A stretch of 6,182 nt of DNA from Gammaproteobacteria bacterium (lineage in GTDB: Bacteria > Pseudomonadota > Gammaproteobacteria > SZUA-229). Positions 1-6,182 of this stretch are shown one piece after another. Position 1 is the stretch's first letter. Each line of letters begins with the position of its first letter. The position numbers and the translations under genes were made by a program. Below the pieces are notes generated by a model, which was not told the origin of the DNA, searched no databases, and saw nothing but the letters and a program-made list of their open reading frames with translations. The stretch covers positions 1 to 6,182 of the forward strand of contig JAJRTD010000308.1 of NCBI GenBank assembly GCA_024278435.1, in the 5' to 3' direction.

Positions 1-1659
1 CCCCTGTCGCCACAGGCGATCAGCCAGCTGCTTTCGCGCTATCCGCATTTAAAAACCGTTTGCGATGAACTGCTGAAGGATTACCCGCCTGCGGTAGAAG
101 CCGGCCATAGCCGGATGCTGTTCGACGGCAGGGTAATGCTTCATTACAGGTTTATGGATGTACTGACCGCCCTGACCGACAGTTATCTGGATGTTGACTG
201 CTGGTATCTGGATGGTTTTTCGCCGGCAAAAAATCCGCAGATGTGGTCTGCAGAACTGTTCGAAAAGATTGCTCAGAACAGCCATAAAAATACAACCTGC
301 AGTACCTACAGCGCGGCCGGACAGGTCAAACGTAACCTGCAGGCGGCCGGTTTCACGGTTAAAAAAGTCAGTGGTTATGGCCGCAAGCGTGAAATGCTGG
401 TGGCTGCTTTTGACAGTGACCGGCAACAGGCCGCTGTGAAGCCGGCTTTTAAGTTTAAAGACAGGCCCTGGTTTAGCCTGCCGAAAAAAGTAAAACCAGA
501 CACTAAACAGGCCGTGGTTATCGGTGCCGGTATTGCCGGTTTAACCATGGCCTATGCCCTGGTGCAGCGTGGCTGGCAGGTGACCGTTATCGACAAACAC
601 GGTGAGGTTGCCAGGGAAACCTCATCCAACCCGAGTGTCGTGGTTTATCCGCGGCTGTCGGTCAACAACGATGTCGACATGGCGTTTTATACCTCGGCCT
701 ATTGTTATGCCCTGTCTGTTTTCAGAAAGCTGCAGCAGACAGCTGAAGACAGGTTCTGGCTGGATGACGGCTTGCTGCAGCTAATGGACAGTGAACGCAT
801 TACAAAAATAATCGAGAAGTTTCAGCTGAATCACGACTATGTTGCCATTGATAGCGAAACCGGCAACGGGCAGGTTTATGTTGATTACGCCTCTGCCGGA
901 GTTTTGATACCAGGGATTCTGTGCCGGGAAATAAAAAAATCCTGCGGTAAAAATCTGACAATTGTTAAAGCGCAGGTGAAGACGATCAGGTACGTGAATA
1001 ATCGCTGGCAGTGTTTTTCTGCTGACCGGTTGATAGCAGAAGCGCCGCAACTGATTGTGGCAAATGGAACGGCAATCAATGATATCGGCTTGCCGCTAAG
1101 GTTTCCGGTAGAGACGGTACGTGGACAGATCGTTACATTGAATGCAAACAGTGCTTCCGGTCAAATTAAGAAAACACTGAATGCCAGCGCCCATATTACT
1201 CCGGCAATCAATGCTAAACACTACCTCGGTGCAACCTATAACCGTAACAGTAATGAAACCGGGGTAAACGGGGATGATACCAGGGCGCTGCTTGATGCGG
1301 TAAACCGGCTGTACCCCGGCATATTTACGGAAAACGATTATAGTGATGCATGGGTGGGTTTTCGTGCAACGGCCAGGGACCGGGTGCCGATTGTCGGGGC
1401 ACTGCCCGATGTGGCATTTTTTAAGCGGGAATATGCTGACCTGTTTAATGGTAATACGGTCAGGGATTACAGGCCGGCAGAATATTCAAGCGGCCTCTAT
1501 GTTTCAGCAGCACATGGATCCCGCGGATTTACCAGTACATTCCTCTCGGCCGAAATTATTGCTGCGCTGATTGAAGCTACGCCGCTGCCGGTGAGCAAGG
1601 CGGTAATGGATTACCTGGCCCCGTCACGGTTTATTGTGAACGATCTTAAGGTCCGGTGA
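1..1659 (+). CDS. mnmC: Bifunctional tRNA 5-methylaminomethyl-2-thiouridine biosynthesis protein MnmC (5'-partial)
   Basis: This cytosolic enzyme finishes the mnm5(s2)U modification at the tRNA wobble base. Its C-terminal FAD oxidase half removes the carboxymethyl group from cmnm5U, and its N-terminal SAM-dependent half methylates the resulting nm5U. The frame is open from base 1, so the gene starts upstream; 552 residues are visible against about 668 in E. coli, leaving roughly 110 missing. Visible residues 71-82 (DGFSPAKNPQMW) match the methyltransferase signature. A lysine-rich linker follows at about 140-170. Residues 172-180 (VVIGAGIAG) form the dinucleotide-binding loop of the oxidase. 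WVGFRATARDRVPIVG and AAHGSRGFTS near the C-terminus are typical of the DAO-type FAD fold, and the end (PSRFIVNDLKVR) is the usual MnmC tail. The Met codon at 115 is internal, inside the methyltransferase domain. The usual GNPxG loop after the FAD domain start reads SNPSV. No frameshift is seen. The 3' end overlaps the convergent c-di-GMP gene. Confidence 0.96.
   Translation, partial: PLSPQAISQLLSRYPHLKTVCDELLKDYPPAVEAGHSRMLFDGRVMLHYRFMDVLTALTDSYLDVDCWYLDGFSPAKNPQMWSAELFEKIAQNSHKNTTCSTYSAAGQVKRNLQAAGFTVKKVSGYGRKREMLVAAFDSDRQQAAVKPAFKFKDRPWFSLPKKVKPDTKQAVVIGAGIAGLTMAYALVQRGWQVTVIDKHGEVARETSSNPSVVVYPRLSVNNDVDMAFYTSAYCYALSVFRKLQQTAEDRFWLDDGLLQLMDSERITKIIEKFQLNHDYVAIDSETGNGQVYVDYASAGVLIPGILCREIKKSCGKNLTIVKAQVKTIRYVNNRWQCFSADRLIAEAPQLIVANGTAINDIGLPLRFPVETVRGQIVTLNANSASGQIKKTLNASAHITPAINAKHYLGATYNRNSNETGVNGDDTRALLDAVNRLYPGIFTENDYSDAWVGFRATARDRVPIVGALPDVAFFKREYADLFNGNTVRDYRPAEYSSGLYVSAAHGSRGFTSTFLSAEIIAALIEATPLPVSKAVMDYLAPSRFIVNDLKVR
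1624..1659. other. Convergent 3' overlap of mnmC and the c-di-GMP gene
   Basis: The last 11 sense codons plus stop of each gene are read from opposite strands of the same 36 bp. The registers are codon-aligned: the mnmC TGA (1657-1659) lies opposite the TCA codon for Ser1184 of the c-di-GMP protein, and that gene's TGA (1626-1624) lies opposite the TCA codon for visible Ser542 of MnmC. The MnmC side encodes its conserved C-terminal tail, whereas the other side encodes residues beyond the EAL domain. No stem-loop with a T-tract is visible here in either direction, so transcripts probably run into each other. Confidence 0.9.
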
Positions 1660-4600
1660 TTTCTTGGTATCACGAAAGGCAACAACTTCTTCCAGTGGTT
1701 TTGGCTGTTCAATGCCGTAACCCTGTCCGTAATCAACATTGATTTTCTGCAGCTTGCTGAGGATCTGTTCATTTTCAACATGTTCAGCAATGGTTTTTAT
1801 TCCCAGTATATGACAGGCCTGGTTGATGGCCGCTATCATGGCATGATCCAGGTTGTTATTGACCATATCGGAAACATACTTGCCGTTTATTTTCAGGTAG
1901 TCAACGGGCAGCTTTTTCAGGTACTGGAATGATGACAGGTCGCCGCCGAAATCACTGATGGCAAACCTGAAGCCGTCTGCTTTCAGGGTTTTCATTAATG
2001 TCTTCGCCGCCCGCATGTTTTTTATGACTGACTTTTCTGTTATTTCAAAGCAGACCTGCCGGGCATCAATGTTAAGTGCATCGGCGGCCTGTTTAATGTG
2101 GCTGGCAATCGTTTTGTTACAGATGGTGTCGCCTGACAGGTTTATCGAAAAGCAGGTGTTGTTTTCATCCTGTGCAGAAAACCGGTTCATAAAAGAAAAG
2201 GTTTTCGATATGATTTTTTTGTCAACCAGCGGCATCAGGTTATAACGCTCGGCATCCGGAATAAATGTGTCGGGCGAGAGCAGCTGGTCATTCTGGTCAA
2301 GCAGGCGGGCGAGAATTTCAACATGGTTGTTCTGCGCCAGCTTGCTGTTCAGGGTAATAATTTTCTGGGCATACAGGCGCAGACGATTGTTGTCGACGGC
2401 CTCATTAATACGTTCAATCCAGTAATTTTCCTTGTGATGATGTAGCGAGTCACTGACCTGGTCTTCGTAAAAACAGGCCTGGTTTCTGCCCCGGTCCTTG
2501 GCCGCATAACAGGCCAGGTCGGCTTTTCTGAGGGCGTCTGCTGCATCCAGGGTGTTGCTATCGAGCGGGTTGATGCCGATGCTGACGCTTACCCTGTAGT
2601 TGCAGTCATCCCAGGTGAATTCCATGCGGTCAATGGAATCAATGATTTTTTCAGTAATGGTTTTGGCATTTTTATGGGTGCAGTTTTTTAATATCAGGCC
2701 GAATTCATCACCGCCAAGCCGGCCCAGACAGTCACCGCTGCGAATGCATGACTGTATTACCGATGTAACCTGGATCAGGCACTGGTCACCTGCGCTGTGT
2801 CCCGCCGTGTCGTTAATCAGTTTGAACCGGTCGAGGTCAAGATAGCACAATATGTGTTTTTTGCTGTTTATGGTTGCATCATAAACATGGTCTGACAATT
2901 CATTTTCAAACGCTTCCTTGTTGAGCAGGTCGGTCAGCGGGTCATGTGCAGCCTGGTGTTTAATCGATTTTTCAAGTTGCCGGCGCTGGGTTTCGTCATG
3001 GAAAATGATAACCACGCCCTCTGCATTGCCGGAAGTTTTCAGGATAGGGGCAATCGAGCTTTCAATGCCTTTTTTATTGCCCTGTTTGTTGATCAGGCTG
3101 AGGATGCTTTTATTAATGGTAATGCTTTCATCAATGCATGACATAACAACATCATGTATGGGTTCACCGGTATCCATGTCTTCTATCCTGAATACCTCCT
3201 GCACCGGCCGGTTCTTTGCCTCCTTGAGTGACCATGCCGTCAGGGTCTCGGCAACATGGTTCATGTATTCGATTTCGCCGTGAATATTAGTGGTAATGAC
3301 TGCGTCGCCTATGGAGCGCAGGGTGACCTCGGCGCGTTCACGTTCGGAGCGCATGTCATTGACCAGCTGCATGTTGATGATGGCCATCTGTACGCTCTGG
3401 CTGAACTGGGTAATCAGCTGTTCATCGATATCATCAAAATCATCGCAGCATCTGAACACGGCGATGGCACCGTAGGGTTTGTCTTTCAGGGTGACTGGCG
3501 TCACCAGTGCAGCCTTGATATTAAATCCCTCTGATAACTGTTTACGGGCGCGCTGATCGGTTGCTACGTCGTTAATTAACAGGTTTTTATTGTTTAATAT
3601 TGCCCATGAGCACAGGCCGCCATCGTCAACATCAAGAACCGTGTCTTCCAGTTGTCCTGACTGCAGGCCGCTTGCTGCAAGAAAGTGGTAGCTTTCCTGC
3701 TGGTTATCAATGACCGGGAAGGTCGCCAGTTGTGACTGGGTAATTTCCTGCGCCGCACGGCAGATGTTTTTGAAGAAGGCGTCCTTGTCATAACCTTCGG
3801 TTATCAGGCGCTCGATCCAGTTGTCAATAAGCTCCAGGCCCTGTTTGTAACGTTTGCTGTTAATGATCTCGATCTGGTGTTCGAGTTCTATAACGGCGCG
3901 AGAGGTGGCAATGGTCAGTATGTTTTCCGCCAGATTGGTGTCAGCAACAGGGCGGTCACTGGCAATGGCAATAATACCAATGATGTTTTCATTCTTGTCG
4001 GTTAAACGGATGCCGATATAACTTTCTATATTGCTCAGCAGTTTATTGCTACATTCCGGGAAATAATTGCTGAAGTCGCGGTTATATACCAGGCGACCGT
4101 TCCTGATAACCTCGTCGCATGGCGTGTTGTTTAATGGATAGCTGATATCACTGTTAAAAATCCCATGGTCAAGCGAACCGATGATTTTCGCGTTCAGGCC
4201 GGAATGACTTATTTTGCTGATATAGGCATATTCAACATCCAGTGCGGTACACAAGGCATCCAGCAGATATAAAACCCGGTCTTCATCGTTGGTTGCATGG
4301 TGGGTCTTGTCGATACTGACCAGTTGGTACAGGGCTTTTTCTGTCCTGGTGCGCAGGTTTATTTCGCTGTTCAGCTTTTCATTAATGGACGATAGCTTTT
4401 CCCTGTTTTTCTGCAGGCTGATAAATATATACAGGATGTAAAAAATGAGGTAAATGGTAAACAGGAACAGCAGGAAATTAAAGATCTGCGCTTTATTGCT
4501 TTGTGTTGTGCGCAAATCACTGATGATATTTTTCAGTGAGATAATCTGGGTTTCCACATTCAGCGAATTAAACCGGTTCAGTATTTCATCGATTTCAGGC

Positions 4601-5208
4601 AGGCGCTCGATAATCATCAGGCTGTGATTGATCAGGGCGTTGGTATCGGTATCCGGCTCATGGTTTAACTGGTCAATCAGCGGATAGATTTTACTGGCAA
4701 TATTATGCTGCGGGTTTTCGTTGTATTCCAGCAATAATGTGAGGAGCTCAGCCGTTATGCGCAGCTGTTCCTTGGACTGGGTTTTTGGTTTTACTGAATA
4801 CAGGTCGGTGCTGACGTTAAATATATAGAACAGGGAGTTCTGCAGTATTGCATGGTGGGTCTTGAAGTCTTCGACCAGTGTGGCCTGGTTTTTTATTGAT
4901 TTATCGAGGTGGTGAATTGCTTCAATAACAGCCTTGTCGTCAATGCCGCTGCTGGTGTTCAATCGGGTTATATTGTAATCCAGTGCAGAAAGTGTTCTGT
5001 TCAGCGTGTCATACTGCTGTATCTGGTCACTTCGGTAGCGCAGCAGGTCACGATGCAGCTGCACCTGCAGGTCATGGATCTCTTCAATGGTGGCCAGTGT
5101 TTCATTGAGTGGCAGGTCGGTAAAAATGCTTTTGTAGAATAAAAAGCTGATGACTGTGACCAGGAGTGCTATGCCAATCCAGTAGTTAAAATTTCCTTTA
5201 TTCATCAT
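1624..5208 (-). CDS. Membrane multi-sensor GGDEF/EAL c-di-GMP protein (probable DAHL-GAF-GAF-PAS-GGDEF-EAL)
   Basis: This is a 1194-residue inner-membrane signalling protein predicted to make, and perhaps bind or hydrolyse, c-di-GMP. TM1 (about 9-25) and TM2 (about 243-264) flank an all-helical periplasmic region. Its start (LHRDLLRYRSDQIQQYDTLN, 51-70) resembles the double all-helical ligand-binding (DAHL) domain; that name rests on recalled similarity. A short coiled coil (265-296) leads into GAF1 (about 300-440), GAF2 (about 460-615) and a PAS domain (about 622-742, RSIGDAVITT). The GGDEF domain (about 748-915) looks active: DLDRFKLIND at 791-800, GGDEF at 832-836, and an RxxD inhibitory site (RSGD, 823-826) five residues before it. 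The EAL domain (about 930-1175) keeps E964 (EIL), N1023, E1055, D1086, K1106, E1142 and Q1162. However, the first Asp of DDFG is Ser1085, so phosphodiesterase activity is doubtful. The first of two tandem ATGs is chosen because it forms an ATGA overlap with the peroxidase gene; the second, at 5205, is possible. The output process controlled cannot be told. Confidence 0.95.
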   Translation of the reverse strand: MMNKGNFNYWIGIALLVTVISFLFYKSIFTDLPLNETLATIEEIHDLQVQLHRDLLRYRSDQIQQYDTLNRTLSALDYNITRLNTSSGIDDKAVIEAIHHLDKSIKNQATLVEDFKTHHAILQNSLFYIFNVSTDLYSVKPKTQSKEQLRITAELLTLLLEYNENPQHNIASKIYPLIDQLNHEPDTDTNALINHSLMIIERLPEIDEILNRFNSLNVETQIISLKNIISDLRTTQSNKAQIFNFLLFLFTIYLIFYILYIFISLQKNREKLSSINEKLNSEINLRTRTEKALYQLVSIDKTHHATNDEDRVLYLLDALCTALDVEYAYISKISHSGLNAKIIGSLDHGIFNSDISYPLNNTPCDEVIRNGRLVYNRDFSNYFPECSNKLLSNIESYIGIRLTDKNENIIGIIAIASDRPVADTNLAENILTIATSRAVIELEHQIEIINSKRYKQGLELIDNWIERLITEGYDKDAFFKNICRAAQEITQSQLATFPVIDNQQESYHFLAASGLQSGQLEDTVLDVDDGGLCSWAILNNKNLLINDVATDQRARKQLSEGFNIKAALVTPVTLKDKPYGAIAVFRCCDDFDDIDEQLITQFSQSVQMAIINMQLVNDMRSERERAEVTLRSIGDAVITTNIHGEIEYMNHVAETLTAWSLKEAKNRPVQEVFRIEDMDTGEPIHDVVMSCIDESITINKSILSLINKQGNKKGIESSIAPILKTSGNAEGVVIIFHDETQRRQLEKSIKHQAAHDPLTDLLNKEAFENELSDHVYDATINSKKHILCYLDLDRFKLINDTAGHSAGDQCLIQVTSVIQSCIRSGDCLGRLGGDEFGLILKNCTHKNAKTITEKIIDSIDRMEFTWDDCNYRVSVSIGINPLDSNTLDAADALRKADLACYAAKDRGRNQACFYEDQVSDSLHHHKENYWIERINEAVDNNRLRLYAQKIITLNSKLAQNNHVEILARLLDQNDQLLSPDTFIPDAERYNLMPLVDKKIISKTFSFMNRFSAQDENNTCFSINLSGDTICNKTIASHIKQAADALNIDARQVCFEITEKSVIKNMRAAKTLMKTLKADGFRFAISDFGGDLSSFQYLKKLPVDYLKINGKYVSDMVNNNLDHAMIAAINQACHILGIKTIAEHVENEQILSKLQKINVDYGQGYGIEQPKPLEEVVAFRDTKKSPDLKIVHNKP

Positions 5209-5218
5209 TCTGCATCCA
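5203..5218 (-). promoter_or_regulatory. ATGA stop/start overlap and weak ribosome binding site
   Basis: On the minus strand the peroxidase stop TGA (5207-5205) overlaps the first ATG of the c-di-GMP gene (5208-5206), and a second in-frame ATG follows at 5205-5203. The only Shine-Dalgarno-like sequence is TGGA at 5218-5215, six bases before the first ATG and nine before the second. With so weak a site, initiation probably depends on ribosomes ending the peroxidase gene. Which of the two ATGs is used is not resolved by the sequence. Confidence 0.75.
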
Positions 5219-6182
5219 GCGGTTTGTTTTTGTATTCACCCGTCAGCGTGTTCAGAAAAGCTTTAAGAAGGCTGACTTCTTTATCGGTCAGGGTTCTGCC
5301 TAACTGCGCTTTGCCCATAATGCTAATTGCCTCGTCCAGTGTTTTCGCACTTCCGTCATGTAAGTAAGGTGCGGTGACAGCAACATTTCTCAGTGAGGGC
5401 ACCTTGAAAACAAAGGCGTCCATTTCACGGTGCGTTATATTTTTCCGGCCATAATCAGACTTCCTGATATCACCGCGTGCCGCCAGGTAATTATAGAAAA
5501 CCCCGAACTTCTGGTAAAGATTACCGCCGATATTGACACCCTGGTGACAGGAGACGCAGCCGAGTTCCTTAAACAGGACATAGCCCTGCTGCTCCTGTTC
5601 GCTAAGAACGCCTTCTTCATGCCGGAGGTAACGGTCAAAGCGTGCATTGGGCGTAATCAGTGTGTTTTCAAATTCAACAATACTATCAATAATATTGGCC
5701 CGCGTAATACCGTCTGCGTAGATTTCGTCGAAGCTGGCCTGCAGCTCGCTGTCGCTGGACAGCACTGTAACCACACTGTCCCAGTTGTTATTGAATTCAA
5801 GTGGATTTTGCAGCACCATATCAACCTGTTCATACAGGGTTTTTACCGAGCCATTCCAGTTCTGCCTGAAATTATAACGCGCATTGAAAATGCTGGGTGT
5901 ATTCATTGCATGGTCGCCGCCGGACAGGGCCCTGCTGACCGGCAGGTTGTCATCGCCACCTTCGTCAAGGTGGTGGCAACTGGCACATGCCATGGTGTTG
6001 TCTTTTGACAGGCGGGTATCAAAAAACAGCTTTTCACCCAGTTCGGCTTTCTTTTTGTTGAAATCAACAGTCTGCGGAATCGGCGATATGGGTTCCTCGC
6101 GAAAATATTTCGGGCTGTCCGCCAGTGTAGTGTCCGTGTTCAGGGCTGCCGCCAGCGACAGTGCCGGTAATGCAAAGGACAG
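5205..6182 (-). CDS. Di-haem cytochrome c peroxidase, CcpA/MauG superfamily (5'-partial)
   Basis: This secreted periplasmic protein carries two covalent c-type haems and probably reduces hydrogen peroxide with electrons from small cytochromes. The frame is open to the window edge, giving 325 visible residues where the family usually has about 330-350, so only the first part of the signal peptide is missing. Visible residues 1-14 are a hydrophobic signal-peptide core (LSFALPALSLAAAL), with cleavage likely near residue 21. The first haem site is CASCH (66-70) and the second CVSCH (209-213). Trp109 (NWNG) fits the tryptophan between the haems, and NPLEF (126-130) carries the conserved active-site Glu. 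VFKVPSLRN, PYLHDG and IMGKAQLG follow, the last with Met289 as candidate axial ligand of the high-potential haem. The loop that holds the distal His in classical enzymes (about 80-92) seems to lack it at that position. The Met codon at 5993 directly precedes the first haem motif and cannot be the start. A MauG-like protein-oxidising role is an alternative. The gene ends in an ATGA overlap with the c-di-GMP gene. Confidence 0.93.
   Translation of the reverse strand: MSFALPALSLAAALNTDTTLADSPKYFREEPISPIPQTVDFNKKKAELGEKLFFDTRLSKDNTMACASCHHLDEGGDDNLPVSRALSGGDHAMNTPSIFNARYNFRQNWNGSVKTLYEQVDMVLQNPLEFNNNWDSVVTVLSSDSELQASFDEIYADGITRANIIDSIVEFENTLITPNARFDRYLRHEEGVLSEQEQQGYVLFKELGCVSCHQGVNIGGNLYQKFGVFYNYLAARGDIRKSDYGRKNITHREMDAFVFKVPSLRNVAVTAPYLHDGSAKTLDEAISIMGKAQLGRTLTDKEVSLLKAFLNTLTGEYKNKPLDAE

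Noticed and set aside
49..426. 125-residue minus-strand open frame inside mnmC
   Set aside because: It is antisense to the conserved methyltransferase motif and has no family likeness.
1656..1673. Stem GTGAT/ATCAC just after the mnmC stop, considered as a terminator
   Set aside because: Only five base pairs with an eight-base loop, and followed by CGAAAGG rather than a T-run.
1813..2482. Repeated 10-mer ACAGGCCTGG at 1813 and 2473
   Set aside because: Both copies lie in coding sequence and encode similar Asn-Gln-Ala-Cys residues; two copies with no spacing pattern are explained by chance and codon preference.
2918..3283. 121-residue plus-strand open frame with hydrophobic stretches under the PAS region
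   Set aside because: It is the antisense of the conserved PAS/GGDEF linker and is rich in Ser, Met and Leu as expected of a shadow frame; no convincing start context.
5209..5260. Separate promoter for the c-di-GMP gene inside the 3' end of the peroxidase gene
   Set aside because: No convincing -35/-10 pair was seen at suitable spacing, and the ATGA overlap argues for read-through from the peroxidase promoter outside the window.
5430..6008. 192-residue open frame on the plus strand inside the peroxidase gene
   Set aside because: It is antisense to a gene with two clear CXXCH motifs and a family-typical sequence; its own translation shows no recognisable domain.

Overview
The window is fully coding and carries three genes, two of them cut by its edges. 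A fused MnmC gene, a periplasmic di-haem peroxidase and a large multi-sensor GGDEF/EAL protein together suggest a free-living, respiring Gammaproteobacterium of middling GC. The genus cannot be read from the sequence. There is no sign of mobile DNA, phage, CRISPR or RNA genes, and no gene-free stretch.

Layout: (1) Positions 1-1659, plus strand, hold the 3' five-sixths of mnmC, the bifunctional tRNA wobble-uridine modification enzyme; roughly 110 N-terminal residues lie outside the window. (2) Positions 1624-5208, minus strand, hold a complete 1194-residue inner-membrane c-di-GMP protein. Its order is TM, an all-helical periplasmic sensor of probable DAHL type, TM, coiled coil, GAF, GAF, PAS, GGDEF, EAL. 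The GGDEF active site and its inhibitory RxxD site are intact, but the EAL metal-binding DDFG motif reads SDFG. (3) Positions 5205-6182, minus strand, hold most of a secreted di-haem cytochrome c peroxidase (CcpA/MauG superfamily); only its first few signal-peptide residues are missing.

How they fit together: the peroxidase and the c-di-GMP gene share an ATGA stop/start overlap, so they are very likely co-transcribed and translationally coupled. The peroxidase acts in the periplasm, where the c-di-GMP protein exposes its sensor domain. A link between periplasmic peroxide or redox state and c-di-GMP signalling is therefore a reasonable hypothesis, but nothing here proves it. mnmC is convergent with this operon and unrelated in function. 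The 3' ends of mnmC and the c-di-GMP gene overlap by 36 bp in exactly codon-aligned antisense register.
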